From Xanthobacteraceae bacterium (GTDB lineage Bacteria > Pseudomonadota > Alphaproteobacteria > Rhizobiales > Xanthobacteraceae), in contig CP075369.1 in NCBI GenBank assembly GCA_019454205.1, positions 310,001 to 374,000 on the forward strand: 64,000 nt of DNA. Reading direction: 5' to 3'. The notes beneath the pieces were generated by a model. The model did no database searches, was not told the origin of the DNA, and saw only the letters and a list, made by a program, of their open reading frames with translations. A program made the translations under genes and the position numbers. The stretch's first letter is position 1. Each line of letters begins with the position of its first letter. Positions 9,209-17,799 of the stretch are shown here, in pieces.

Positions 9209-11053
9209 TCAGTTCGCGGCGGGCGGGCCTTCTTTCTTGATCGCTTCCGCCGCTTCCGGGTTCAGCGCGGCGGACTGACGGCTCGGCTTCTGCAACGGCG
9301 CAGGTTGCACCTTCGCGCGTTGCTGATGCATCTTTTCCAGACCGTCCGAAAGCGAACCCGTGCGCTGCAACTCCAGCCGCTCCAGATCGCGGCGGCGAAT
9401 GTCTTCGACCACTTCCTGCGCAGTCATGCCATCCACGCCGAGTTCTTCCAGCGTCGCGCGGCCGAACGAAAGCGCGGATTCGAAGATTTCACGGATCTGG
9501 AAATCGACGTTCTTGTCGAGCAGCTCCAGCGTATGCCGCCGGTCGAACGAACGGGCGAATACTTTCGTATTCAGGAAATCCGCCTTCATCAGTTCGACGA
9601 TCTTGGTGGTCTGCTCCGGCTTGTCGATGCAGATGCAGACCACGTCAGCGCGCTCCGCGCCCGCCGCGCGCAGCACGTCGAGCCGCGTGCCGTCGCCATA
9701 ATAAATCTTGAAACCGAAATCGGCCGCCGCCTGGATCATCTCGACGTCGTTGTCGATGATGGTGATGTCCGTGCCCTGCGCGAGCAGGCATTGCGACGTG
9801 ACCTGCCCGAACCGGCCGAAGCCGATGATGAGGACGCGGCCGGAGAGATCGTCGGCAACGTCGATACCGTCCATCGACACTTTCTCTTTCGGCAGTATCC
9901 AGCGCAGCGAGATCATCAGGAGCGGTGTCAGCGCCATCGATACGATGACCGCGGCAGTCAGGAGCGCATTGACACTGGTCTGGAAAATTCCGGCCTGCGT
10001 CGCGGCCGAATACAAGACGAACGCAAATTCGCCGCCCTGCGCCATCAGTGCCGCGCGGTAGATGCCTTCGTTGTGGTTCACGCGGAACAGCCGCGCGATG
10101 CTGTAGATGCCGATCATCTTCGCGGCCATGTAGGCCCCGGTGCCGAGCAGGATCAGCGGCCACTGCTTCGCCATGAGCGTGAGGTCGAGCGACATGCCGA
10201 CGCCCATGAAGAACAGGCCGAGCAGGATGCCGCGGAACGGTTCGATGTCCGCTTCGAGTTCATGCCGGAACACGGATTCGGAAAGCAGCACGCCCGCGAG
10301 GAACGCGCCGAGCGCCATCGACAATCCACCGAGTTGCATCAGCAGCGCTGCGCCGAGCACGACGAGCAGCGCCGCCGCCGTCATCACCTCGCGCGCATTC
10401 GAGGCCGCGAGAATCCGGAAGAACGGATTGAGCAGCCAGACGCCTGCCGCGATGAGAAGTCCGAGCGTCCCGATCGCAATGCCGGCCGACTGCCAGTAAC
10501 CGCCCGCGCTGCTTGCGCCTGCACCCGGCGCGAGCAGTACGACAAGCGCGAGCAGCGGCACGATGGCGAGGTCTTCGAGCAGCAGGATGGAGACGACACG
10601 CTGGCCTTGCGGAGAAGAGACTTCGTGACGCTCTTCGAGAATCTGCATCGCAATTGCGGTGGAGGAGAGGGTGAAACCCATCGCCGCGAAAAAGGCGACC
10701 AATGGCGTGAGGCCGAAGCCGAGACCCACGATGGTCAGCAAGCCGCCGCAGGTCAGCACCTGCGCCGCGCCAAGCCCGAAAATCTCGCGGCGCAGATTCC
10801 ATAGCCGCGAAGGCTGCATCTCCAGCCCGATCACAAACAGGAACATCACCACGCCGAGTTCGGCGATGTGAAGGATCGCCTGCGGATCGGTGAACAGGCC
10901 CAGCCCGAACGGTCCGATGGCGAGACCGGCGGCCAGATAGGCGAGCACCGAACCGAGGCCGAGCCGCCTGAAAATGGGCACGGCGACCACGCCCGCGCCC
11001 AGCAGCGCGACCACTTTCACCAGTTCGTTTGCGTGTTGTACTTCGGCCGCCAT
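9209..11053 (-). CDS. CPA2-family K+/H+ antiporter with RCK (TrkA-N) domain, KefB/KefC type
   Basis: The 614-residue protein has an N-terminal Na+/H+-exchanger domain of about twelve helices (residues 10-385; LAAGLAIGPFGLGLF, GVVMFLFVIGLEMQPSRLW, ALLMAQGGEFAFVLY) and a cytosolic NAD-binding TrkA-N domain starting at VLIIGFGRFGQ. A charged C-terminal tail with RRRDLERLELQ and Pro/Ala-rich residues follows. Family members move K+ out in exchange for H+ at the inner membrane and are often gated by glutathione adducts; a glutathione synthesis gene 3 kb away is suggestive but not proof. No KefF/KefG partner is nearby. Confidence 0.9.
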   Translation of the reverse strand: MAAEVQHANELVKVVALLGAGVVAVPIFRRLGLGSVLAYLAAGLAIGPFGLGLFTDPQAILHIAELGVVMFLFVIGLEMQPSRLWNLRREIFGLGAAQVLTCGGLLTIVGLGFGLTPLVAFFAAMGFTLSSTAIAMQILEERHEVSSPQGQRVVSILLLEDLAIVPLLALVVLLAPGAGASSAGGYWQSAGIAIGTLGLLIAAGVWLLNPFFRILAASNAREVMTAAALLVVLGAALLMQLGGLSMALGAFLAGVLLSESVFRHELEADIEPFRGILLGLFFMGVGMSLDLTLMAKQWPLILLGTGAYMAAKMIGIYSIARLFRVNHNEGIYRAALMAQGGEFAFVLYSAATQAGIFQTSVNALLTAAVIVSMALTPLLMISLRWILPKEKVSMDGIDVADDLSGRVLIIGFGRFGQVTSQCLLAQGTDITIIDNDVEMIQAAADFGFKIYYGDGTRLDVLRAAGAERADVVCICIDKPEQTTKIVELMKADFLNTKVFARSFDRRHTLELLDKNVDFQIREIFESALSFGRATLEELGVDGMTAQEVVEDIRRRDLERLELQRTGSLSDGLEKMHQQRAKVQPAPLQKPSRQSAALNPEAAEAIKKEGPPAAN

Positions 11054-11154
11054 AATTTTGATCCCGTGTTCGCTCGACTTTCCCGCATGCGCCGTCCCGC
11101 GCGCAAGCGCGAAGCCTTACCCGCGAGCCGGGGCAGGGAAAGGGACAGGCGCCG

Positions 11155-11670
11155 TCAGGGCAGCTTGTCGAATCCGGCGCTGAAACCGGAGAGGCTCAGC
11201 GGCACGCCGATCCCTTCTTCCGCTGTCTGATAGATCAGGAACAATGCCTGCTTGCCGCTTTTCAGTTGGCCGATGAGCTTGTCATCCATGATGACCTCGG
11301 CGACGCAGCCGGTCGGCATGCAACGCACGAAGCCGGCGGAGCCGATGTCGGTCTGGTCGATGCGCAGGCCAAGTCCCTTCGGCAGCAGCACGCCGAGCGG
11401 GACCAGAATCCGCATCAGCCTGTTCTTCTGGTCGGCGGTCTTCAGGATGATGACGGTGAGGCCGACATTCGGACGGTCTTCGGCGGTGACGCTCTGAATC
11501 AGCGCGCATTGCTCGCCGGGGGCGCCCGGAGGGGTCTCGCAGCGAATCTGCCAGTCGTTGTGGACTGAACGCACGATGCCCTGCGCAGAGGCGGAGACGG
11601 TAGCGAGCGCGAGGAGCGCTCCCGCGGCGGCAATACGCACCATACGGGCTACGGTCAGGGAGACGGGCAT
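11155..11670 (-). CDS. ialB: Invasion-associated locus B (IalB) family periplasmic protein
   Basis: A 171-residue exported protein: signal peptide up to about ATVSASAQ, then the IalB domain with VHNDWQIRCETPPGAPGEQCALIQS, LMRILVPLGVLLPKGLGLRID and GFVRCMPTGCVAEVIMDD. The paired cysteines of CETPPGAPGEQC and CMPTGC probably form disulfides. IalB was named for erythrocyte invasion in Bartonella, but the family is widespread in free-living Rhizobiales, where its role is not settled. A good ribosome site (GGAAGGTG) precedes the ATG. It is divergent from the cytochrome oxidase operon, with 310 bases between the two starts. Confidence 0.88.
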   Translation of the reverse strand: MPVSLTVARMVRIAAAGALLALATVSASAQGIVRSVHNDWQIRCETPPGAPGEQCALIQSVTAEDRPNVGLTVIILKTADQKNRLMRILVPLGVLLPKGLGLRIDQTDIGSAGFVRCMPTGCVAEVIMDDKLIGQLKSGKQALFLIYQTAEEGIGVPLSLSGFSAGFDKLP

Positions 11671-11980
11671 CGCACCTTCCAGCTCCGGCGAATCGCCGGA
11701 GGTTTATGCATTTCCGAGGATGTCAGCGGGTACATCGCCGTCCCGCCATGTCAAGAATGGGGCGGAATTCTTGAGGATTCGGTCTGGGCCGTTGCGGCGG
11801 GGTTTGGGGTATGGTTCATCTGCCCTCCATAGGCCGGAAGGCCCAAGGAAACGGGCGAAATGCGCGGCAATGGGCCGCCTTCGGCATCGTTCCGGGGGCT
11901 GGCGACCGGTGGTAGTTTGGCGGCAGTTTTCTAGGCGGCCGGGGTGGCGGCCGGAAACACGATCCGAAGATGGGGTTGCA
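11671..11980. other. Intergenic region between ialB and the cox operon
   Basis: These 310 bases separate the divergent starts of ialB and coxB and must hold the promoters of both. I see GC-rich imperfect palindromes around 11832-11852 (AGGCCGGAAGGCCC) and near 11935-11960 (GGCGGCCGGGGTGGCGGCC) but no clear -35/-10 pair, sigma-54 element or operator. No coding frame here resembles a protein. Confidence 0.5.
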
Positions 11981-12841
11981 ATGACGACGAAGGCTCTGGG
12001 CGCAGTTTGGAAATTTTTAGCGGCGGCTCTCGCGGTGGTACCGGCGCTTCTCTTGGCCCAGCCGGCGTCCGCGAGCATGGGTCAGCCCTCGCCGTGGCAG
12101 CTCAACTTCCAGGACGCGGCTTCGCCGATCATGGAGCAGATCCATGGTTTCCACTGGTGGCTGCTCATCATCTCCACGCTGATCACGCTGTTCGTGCTGG
12201 TGCTCCTGATCATCGTGTTTGTCCGCTTTAACGAGAAGGCGAACCCGGTTCCGTCCACCACGACCCATCACACCATGCTCGAAGTCGCATGGACCGTGAT
12301 CCCGGTCATTATTCTGGTCGCGATTGCGATTCCCTCGTTCCGCCTGCTGTTCGATCAGCTCACGATCCCGAAGGCGGACATCACCGTGAAGGCGACCGGC
12401 ACCGGCGCCTGGACCTGGAAATACGAATATCCGGACCACGGCAATTTCGAATTCATCTCCTCGCTCGTGCAGGACAAGGATTTGAAGCCGGGCCAGCCGC
12501 GCCTGCTCACCGTCGATAACGAACTTGTCGTGCCGGTGAACAAGATCGTGCGCGTGCAGGTGACGGCGGAAGGCATTCTCCATGCGTTCGCGGTGCCGTC
12601 CTTCGGCGTGAAGATCGACGCCGTCCCCGGCCGCCTGAACGAGACCTGGTTCAAGGCGACTCGCACCGGCTGGTTCTACGGCCAGTGTTCTGAACTGTGC
12701 GGCATCAACCACGCTTACATGCCGATCGCGGTTCGCGTCGTGTCGGAAGAAGAATTCGCGAAGTGGCTGGAAGAGGCGAAGAAGAAATACGCCGACAATC
12801 CCGAACCGAACCCGGCGCTCGTCGCCGACGTGAAACAATAA
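11981..12841 (+). CDS. coxB: Cytochrome c oxidase subunit II (aa3 type)
   Basis: Subunit II carries the CuA centre that takes electrons from cytochrome c. The 286-residue product has a signal peptide (ALLLAQPASAS), two membrane helices (about residues 58-82 and 100-122) and a periplasmic cupredoxin domain. The CuA ligands are visible in ILHAFAVPSFGVKIDAVPG (His) and GQCSELCGINHAYMPI (two Cys, Glu backbone, His, Met); WTWKYEYP supplies the aromatic electron-entry patch. I start at the ATG at 11981, which opens the signal peptide; the longer upstream frame is not coding. First gene of the operon coxB-coxA-ctaB-coxF-ctaG-coxC. Confidence 0.97.
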   Translation: MTTKALGAVWKFLAAALAVVPALLLAQPASASMGQPSPWQLNFQDAASPIMEQIHGFHWWLLIISTLITLFVLVLLIIVFVRFNEKANPVPSTTTHHTMLEVAWTVIPVIILVAIAIPSFRLLFDQLTIPKADITVKATGTGAWTWKYEYPDHGNFEFISSLVQDKDLKPGQPRLLTVDNELVVPVNKIVRVQVTAEGILHAFAVPSFGVKIDAVPGRLNETWFKATRTGWFYGQCSELCGINHAYMPIAVRVVSEEEFAKWLEEAKKKYADNPEPNPALVADVKQ

Positions 12842-12874
12842 GCGCGGCAACGCGGCAAGTATCGAGGCACTGCA

Positions 12875-14488
12875 ATGGCGAAAGCGGCAGCAACCCATCA
12901 CGACGATCACCACGACGACCACACGCCGTCCGGCTGGCGCCGGTGGATGTATTCCACCAACCACAAGGACATCGGCACGCTCTACCTGTGGGCGGCGATT
13001 TTCGCCGGCGTGCTGGGCGGATTGCTTTCGGTCGCCATGCGCCTGGAGCTGATGCATCCGGGCCTGCAATATTTCCCGAATGCGCACGTCTTCAACTCGT
13101 TCGTGACCGCGCACGGCCTGATCATGGTGTTCTTCATGATCATGCCCGCGCTGATCGGCGGCTTCGGCAACTGGTTCGTTCCGCTGATGATCGGCGCGCC
13201 GGACATGGCGTTCCCGCGCATGAACAACATTTCGTTCTGGCTGCTGATCGCCGCGCTGATCCTGCTCGTCACTTCGATGTTCGTTCCCGGCCCGTCGGGC
13301 AATAACGGCTTCGGCGGCGGCTGGACGGCGTATCCGCCGCTCTCCTCGAAGGCGGGCCACCCCGGACCGGCGATGGATCTCGCGATCTTCTCGCTGCATC
13401 TCGCGGGCGCTTCCTCGATCCTCGGTGCGATCAACTTCATCACCACGATCTTCAACATGCGCGCGCCGGGCATGACCCTGCACAAGATGCCGCTGTTCGT
13501 CTGGTCGGTGCTGGTGACCGCGTTCCTGCTGCTGCTCTCGCTGCCGGTTCTCGCCGGCGCGATCACGATGCTGCTGACCGACCGTAACTTCGGCACCACG
13601 TTCTTCGATCCGAAGGGCGGCGGCGATCCGATCCTGTACCAGCATCTGTTCTGGTTCTTCGGTCACCCCGAAGTCTACATTCTCATTCTGCCGGCCTTCG
13701 GCATCATCTCGCAGATCATCTCGACCTTCTCGAAGAAGCCGATCTTCGGCTACCTCGGCATGGCCTACGCAATGGTCGCGATCGGCGTCGTCGGCTTCGT
13801 CGTGTGGGCGCACCACATGTATACGGTGGGCATGTCCTCGACCGCGCAGGCGTACTTCATGGTCGCCACCATGGTGATCGCGGTGCCGACCGGCGTGAAG
13901 ATCTTCTCCTGGATCGCGACCATGTGGGGCGGCTCGATCCGCTTCACCGCGCCGATGATGTTCTCGGTGGGCCTGATCTTCCTGTTCACACTCGGCGGCG
14001 TGACGGGCGTGATCCTGTCGAACGCGGGCGTGGATCGCGCCTTCCACGACACCTACTACGTCGTTGCGCACTTCCACTACACGATGTCGCTGGGCGCGAC
14101 CTTCGGCATCTTCGCGGGGTGGTATTACTGGTTCCCGAAGATGTTCGGCTACATGTATTCGGAGTCGCTCGCCAAGCTGCACTTCTGGCTGACCTTCATC
14201 GGCGTGAACACCATCTTCTTCCCGCAGCACTTCCTCGGCCTCGCCGGCATGCCGCGCCGTTACGCGGACTATCCGGACGCCTATGCGGGCTGGAACTTCC
14301 TGTCGTCGATCGGCGCCTACATTTCGCTCGCGGGTCTGGTCGTGTTCTTCATCACGATCGTCCATGCCTTCTCGCGCAAGGAGAAGGCCGCCGACAATCC
14401 GTGGGGTGTCGGCGCGACCACGCTGGAGTGGACCGTTTCCTCGCCGCCGCCGTTCCATACCTTCGACCGGCTGCCGCAGGTGAAGTGA
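12875..14488 (+). CDS. coxA: Cytochrome c oxidase subunit I (aa3 type)
   Basis: The catalytic subunit of the haem-copper oxidase, 537 residues with twelve membrane helices. Visible landmarks are the low-spin haem ligand in TAHGLIMVFFMIMPALIGG, the His-Tyr crosslink motif GHPEVYILILPAFG, the CuB histidine pair in WAHHMYTVG and the haem a/a3 ligands in VVAHFHYTMSLG. The N terminus has a His/Asp-rich stretch (THHDDHHDDH) before the first helix. GAGG lies just before the ATG. It follows coxB by 33 bases; a 180-base region containing a two-hairpin element separates it from ctaB. Confidence 0.98.
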   Translation: MAKAAATHHDDHHDDHTPSGWRRWMYSTNHKDIGTLYLWAAIFAGVLGGLLSVAMRLELMHPGLQYFPNAHVFNSFVTAHGLIMVFFMIMPALIGGFGNWFVPLMIGAPDMAFPRMNNISFWLLIAALILLVTSMFVPGPSGNNGFGGGWTAYPPLSSKAGHPGPAMDLAIFSLHLAGASSILGAINFITTIFNMRAPGMTLHKMPLFVWSVLVTAFLLLLSLPVLAGAITMLLTDRNFGTTFFDPKGGGDPILYQHLFWFFGHPEVYILILPAFGIISQIISTFSKKPIFGYLGMAYAMVAIGVVGFVVWAHHMYTVGMSSTAQAYFMVATMVIAVPTGVKIFSWIATMWGGSIRFTAPMMFSVGLIFLFTLGGVTGVILSNAGVDRAFHDTYYVVAHFHYTMSLGATFGIFAGWYYWFPKMFGYMYSESLAKLHFWLTFIGVNTIFFPQHFLGLAGMPRRYADYPDAYAGWNFLSSIGAYISLAGLVVFFITIVHAFSRKEKAADNPWGVGATTLEWTVSSPPPFHTFDRLPQVK

Positions 14489-14540
14489 ATTCCGGCAATC
14501 TGCCGGGCTGGTAAGCCGGCGGGCTTAGGCTCCGCCATCT

Positions 14541-14603
14541 CAGGTCGGCTTTCGCCGACTTGAGCATTTTAGATAAGCCGATGCCGGATAAACCCGGCAT
14601 CGG
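14541..14603 (+). repeat. Double-hairpin intergenic element, copy A (coxA-ctaB)
   Basis: Two adjacent inverted repeats: CAGGTCGGC-TTTC-GCCGACTTG at 14541-14562 (one G-U pair) and a perfect 10-bp stem CCGATGCCGG with loop ATAAAC and CCGGCATCGG at 14578-14603. A third stem, AAGGAAG/CTTCCTT at 14613-14638, follows in this copy only. The first two hairpins, with nearly the same sequences and order, recur before coxC (16447-16507). Neither is followed by a T tract, so they are not ordinary terminators. Confidence 0.8.
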
Positions 14604-14670
14604 TTGCGCTGGAAGGAAGACGCCGGTTCGCCTTCCTTGGAGTTAGTCAAAGTCGAACTGATCGAAAACG

Positions 14671-15591
14671 ATGTCGCTGATTTCTGAAGAACGCATCTCG
14701 CGCGCCGAAAGCCTTCCGGGCTTTGCCGGCGTCGAGGACTATTGGGCGTTGCTGAAGCCGCGCGTGATGTCGCTGGTCGTGTTCACCGCGCTGGTCGGCC
14801 TAGTCCGCGCGCCCGGCGACATTCATCCGGTACTCGGCTTCGTGGCACTTCTCTGCATCGCGGTCGGCGCAGGTGCATCGGGTGCCCTCAACATGTGGTG
14901 GGACGCGGACATCGACGCGCGCATGGACCGCACGCGCACGCGGCCGATCCCTTCCGGCAAGATCGAGCCGGGCGAGGCCATGGTTTTCGGCCTGCTGCTC
15001 TCCGGCGCGTCGGTGCTGATGCTCGGCCTCTTGGTCGGCTGGCTGGCTGGCGCGCTGCTCGCCTTCACCATCTTCTTCTATGCCGTGATCTATTCGATGT
15101 GGCTGAAGCGTGCGACCGCGCAGAACATCGTGATCGGCGGCGCCGCGGGCGCGCTGCCGCCCGTGATCGGCTGGGCCGCCGTGACCGGCAACGTCACGCT
15201 GCAGCCATTGCTTTTGTTCGCGCTGATTTTCGTCTGGACCCCGCCGCACTTCTGGGCGCTCGCGCTCCTGAAGAAGCGCGATTACGAACGCGCCGGCATC
15301 CCGATGCTGCCTAACGTCGCGGGCGACGACGAAACCCGCAAGCAGATCCTGCTTTATTCGCTCGTGCTCGCGCCGCTCGCCGTCGCGCCGTATCTGCTCG
15401 GCATGACCGGCTGGTTCTACGGCGCGGCCTCCGTTGTACTCGGCGTACTGTTCGTCGCTTTCGCATGGATGGTCTTCCGCCGCCGCGAAGGCGAGACTGC
15501 CGAGCGCGCCGCGAAAAACCTGTTCGCCTATTCGATCCTCTATCTCTTTTTGTTGTTCGCCGTGCTGCTGGCGGAAGGCATCGTGAAGTGA
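14671..15591 (+). CDS. ctaB: Protoheme IX farnesyltransferase (haem O synthase)
   Basis: CtaB (CyoE/Cox10) attaches a farnesyl group to haem B to give haem O, the precursor of haem A needed by the aa3 oxidase encoded around it. The 306-residue UbiA-superfamily membrane protein shows NMWWDADIDARMDRTRTRPIPSG, the Asp-rich prenyl-diphosphate site, GALPPVIGWAAVTG, and the typical VWTPPHFWALAL and KKRDYERAGIPMLP segments. Nine hydrophobic stretches are visible. It sits in the oxidase operon, 182 bases after coxA and just before the small CoxF-like gene. Confidence 0.96.
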   Translation: MSLISEERISRAESLPGFAGVEDYWALLKPRVMSLVVFTALVGLVRAPGDIHPVLGFVALLCIAVGAGASGALNMWWDADIDARMDRTRTRPIPSGKIEPGEAMVFGLLLSGASVLMLGLLVGWLAGALLAFTIFFYAVIYSMWLKRATAQNIVIGGAAGALPPVIGWAAVTGNVTLQPLLLFALIFVWTPPHFWALALLKKRDYERAGIPMLPNVAGDDETRKQILLYSLVLAPLAVAPYLLGMTGWFYGAASVVLGVLFVAFAWMVFRRREGETAERAAKNLFAYSILYLFLLFAVLLAEGIVK

Positions 15592-15599
15592 ACGCCGCC

Positions 15600-15782
15600 A
15601 TGAACGACAAAAAAGGCATCGTCCTCACCGAAGAACAGATTAAGCAGCGCAACCGCCGTTCGGTCGCGATAGCGCTGGTGCTTGCGGCGCTGGTCGGGAT
15701 ATTTTTCGTCGTGACCATCGTGAAGCTCGGACCCGCCGCTTTCAAGAAATCCGAAGCGGCCGCGATCTCGGTGCAGGTATGA
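15600..15782 (+). CDS. coxF: Small single-helix CoxF-like protein of the oxidase operon
   Basis: A 60-residue protein with a charged cytosolic N terminus (MNDKKGIVLTEEQIKQRNRRS), one membrane helix (about residues 22-43) and a short Lys/Ala-rich tail. Rhizobial aa3 operons often have such a tiny gene, sometimes called coxF, between ctaB and ctaG; its role in oxidase assembly is presumed from position. I choose the ATG at 15600, eight bases after the ctaB stop, over the upstream in-frame start inside ctaB. The stop overlaps the ctaG start by four bases (ATGA), indicating translational coupling. Confidence 0.8.
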   Translation: MNDKKGIVLTEEQIKQRNRRSVAIALVLAALVGIFFVVTIVKLGPAAFKKSEAAAISVQV

Positions 15783-16372
15783 GCAGCGGGCGCAACATCG
15801 ATCCCGCGCTCGCGCGCCGTCATCGCAACGTTGCGCTTTCGCTGACCGTGTTCGTCGCCTTCATGGTGGGCGCGTCGTTCGCGGCGGTACCCTTCTACGA
15901 CTGGTTCTGCCGCACCACCGGGTTCGGCGGCGTGCCGCAGATCGCGACCAGCGCGCCGGAGAAGACGCTGGAGCGCACCATTCGCATCCGCTTCGACGCC
16001 AACGTCGCCGGCGTGCCGTGGGAGTTCCAGCCGGAGGTTCGCGAGATCGAAGTGAAGATCGGCGAGACCTTCCTGGTCCATTACTTCGCGACCAACCTCT
16101 CGCGCGACGAGACGGTCGGCACCGCGACCTACAACGTCTCGCCGCCGCAGGCGGGCATCTACTTCGCCAAGATGCAGTGCTTCTGCTTCACCGAGCAGCG
16201 GCTTGCGCCCGGCGAAAAGATGGCCATGCCGGTAGCCTTTTTCATACAGCCTGCGATCGACGACGATTTCGAAGCGCGGCAGATCAAGACCATCACCCTG
16301 TCGTACACGTTCTTCCCGGTGGACAAGCCGAAGCCGCTCGCGGCCACGCCCAAGCCGGAGCGGAACAACTAG
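15779..16372 (+). CDS. ctaG: Cytochrome c oxidase assembly protein CtaG/Cox11
   Basis: CtaG/Cox11 delivers copper to the CuB site of subunit I from the periplasmic side of the inner membrane. The 197-residue protein has one N-terminal membrane anchor (VALSLTVFVAFMVGASFAAVPFYDWFC) and a periplasmic domain with FRIRFDANV-like IRIRFDANVAGVPWEFQPE and the copper-binding CFCF motif in KMQCFCFTEQRLAPGEKMAMPV. The Cys in YDWFCRTTGFGG near the membrane is also conserved in the family. It overlaps coxF by four bases and is followed by copy B of the double-hairpin element before coxC. Confidence 0.96.
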   Translation: MSSGRNIDPALARRHRNVALSLTVFVAFMVGASFAAVPFYDWFCRTTGFGGVPQIATSAPEKTLERTIRIRFDANVAGVPWEFQPEVREIEVKIGETFLVHYFATNLSRDETVGTATYNVSPPQAGIYFAKMQCFCFTEQRLAPGEKMAMPVAFFIQPAIDDDFEARQIKTITLSYTFFPVDKPKPLAATPKPERNN

Positions 16373-16446
16373 GCGGAAGCAAAAACGTCGCCTTGCGGCT
16401 GGCCGCGGGGCGCTGATAGAAACGAACGAAATCCGGTTCGGACCGA

Positions 16447-16507
16447 CCCAAGTCGGCTAGAGCCGACCTGGGCTTGAAGATACCGATGTCGGGTAAACCC
16501 GGCATCG
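16447..16507 (+). repeat. Double-hairpin intergenic element, copy B (ctaG-coxC)
   Basis: Two inverted repeats matching copy A in order and sequence: CCCAAGTCGGC-TAGA-GCCGACCTGGG at 16447-16472 (11-bp stem, one G-U pair) and CGATGTCGGG-TAAA-CCCGGCATCG at 16484-16507 (10-bp stem, one G-U pair). Here the second hairpin ends only 14 bases before the coxC ATG and directly abuts its ribosome site GGAGAAGAG. The base differences between copies preserve pairing, which points to selection on an RNA structure. Confidence 0.8.
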
Positions 16508-16521
16508 AGTGGAGAAGAGAA

Positions 16522-17379
16522 ATGGCCGACGCGCACGCGAAACCGCAGCACGACTATCATCTGGTGAACCCCAGCCCGTGGCCGCTCCTTGGTGCGTTCT
16601 TCGCGCTGGTGATGGCGGTCGGCACGGTCCTGTGGATGCGCGGCGGCACCTCGCTGATCACGCTCGGTGCGTTCATCGGTCTGCTTTATGTCGCGACCAT
16701 GTGGTGGCGCGACATCGTGATCGAGGCCGAAACCGGCCATCACACCAAGGTCGTGCAGCTGCATCTGCGCTACGGCATGATCCTGTTCATCGCCTCCGAA
16801 GTGATGTTCTTCGTGGCGTGGTTCTGGGCTTATTTCGACGCCGCGCTGTTCCCGAATGAAGTGCATCAGGTCGAGCGCGCGCTCCTCACCGGCGGTCACT
16901 GGCCCCCGGCGCCGACCGTGGACTCGAACGCCTTCAAGGGCACGTTCGATCCGTGGCACCTGCCGCTCCTGAACACGCTGATCCTCTTGACCTCCGGCAC
17001 CACGGTGACGTGGGCGCACCATGCGATGATCGAAGGCAACCGCAAGGAAGTGAAGCAGGCGCTCTGGCTCACTGTTGCGCTCGGCGCGATCTTCACCTGC
17101 GTGCAGGCCTACGAATACGCGCACGCCGCGTTCACCTTCGGCGGCCACATCTACGGCGCGACCTTCTTCATGGCGACCGGCTTCCACGGCGTGCACGTGC
17201 TGATCGGCACGATCTTCCTCGCCGTCTGCCTGTACCGCGTCTATCTCGGCCACTTCACGCCGACGCATCACTTCGGCTTCGAAGCGGCGGCATGGTACTG
17301 GCACTTCGTTGACGTGGTCTGGCTGTTTCTGTTCGTCTGGATTTACGTCTGGGGTGCGGGCACGCCGCTCGCGCACTAA
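16522..17379 (+). CDS. coxC: Cytochrome c oxidase subunit III
   Basis: Subunit III, 285 residues and seven membrane helices, stabilises the catalytic core and the proton-uptake path of aa3 oxidases. Motifs include HDYHLVNPSPWPLLG at the N terminus, EVMFFVAWFWAYFDAALFP, the long soluble loop with TGGHWPPAP, the lipid-site segment TTVTWAHHAMIEGNRKE, and the C-terminal HHFGFEAAAWYWHFVDVVWLFLFVWIYVWG. The ATG at 16522 has GGAGAAGAG directly upstream and gives the canonical N terminus. It is followed after 33 bases by the DUF983 gene. Confidence 0.97.
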   Translation: MADAHAKPQHDYHLVNPSPWPLLGAFFALVMAVGTVLWMRGGTSLITLGAFIGLLYVATMWWRDIVIEAETGHHTKVVQLHLRYGMILFIASEVMFFVAWFWAYFDAALFPNEVHQVERALLTGGHWPPAPTVDSNAFKGTFDPWHLPLLNTLILLTSGTTVTWAHHAMIEGNRKEVKQALWLTVALGAIFTCVQAYEYAHAAFTFGGHIYGATFFMATGFHGVHVLIGTIFLAVCLYRVYLGHFTPTHHFGFEAAAWYWHFVDVVWLFLFVWIYVWGAGTPLAH

Positions 17380-17412
17380 CAACGGCCTTTATTGCGGTTT
17401 AGCGAGGCGGGT

Positions 17413-17799
17413 ATGGAGCAATCCTCTCGCCCGCTTTCCGTTTCGCCCTATCGTGCGGGACTGTTGTGCCGCTGCCCACGCTGCGGCGAGGGCAAGCTGT
17501 TCTCCGGCTACTTGAAACTTGCGCCGCGTTGCGAGAAATGCGGCCTCGATTACACCTTCGCGGATTCCGGCGACGGTCCCGCCGTGTTCGTGATCCTGTT
17601 CGGCGGCCTCGTTGCGATGATCTCGGTGCTGGCGGTCGAACTGATCTGGCGTCCTTCATTCTGGGTCCATGCCACGGTGGGCATCGCCGCCGTGCTGGCT
17701 TCCACGCTGCTGCCGCTGCGGCTCATCAAGTCGCTTCTGATCGCGCTGCAATTTCATCACGGCGCGGCCGAAGCGAAGATCGAGCGGCTGGAGAAATGA
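17413..17799 (+). CDS. DUF983 family zinc-ribbon membrane protein
   Basis: A 128-residue protein with an N-terminal zinc-ribbon-like pair of cysteine motifs (CPRCGEGKLF and CEKCGLDYTF) followed by two membrane helices (about residues 54-78 and 83-103). DUF983 genes commonly sit between coxC and surf1 in alphaproteobacterial oxidase operons, so a part in oxidase assembly or metal handling is plausible, but no activity is established. I use the ATG at 17413, which has GAGG five to eight bases upstream, over the TTG at 17392. The stop overlaps the surf1 start (ATGA). Confidence 0.85.
   Translation: MEQSSRPLSVSPYRAGLLCRCPRCGEGKLFSGYLKLAPRCEKCGLDYTFADSGDGPAVFVILFGGLVAMISVLAVELIWRPSFWVHATVGIAAVLASTLLPLRLIKSLLIALQFHHGAAEAKIERLEK

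Noticed and set aside
12017..14458. An 813-codon open frame on the minus strand across coxB and coxA
   Set aside because: It is antisense to two unmistakable oxidase genes; its product is Arg/His/Asp-rich with no domain. Long antisense frames are common in GC-rich DNA.
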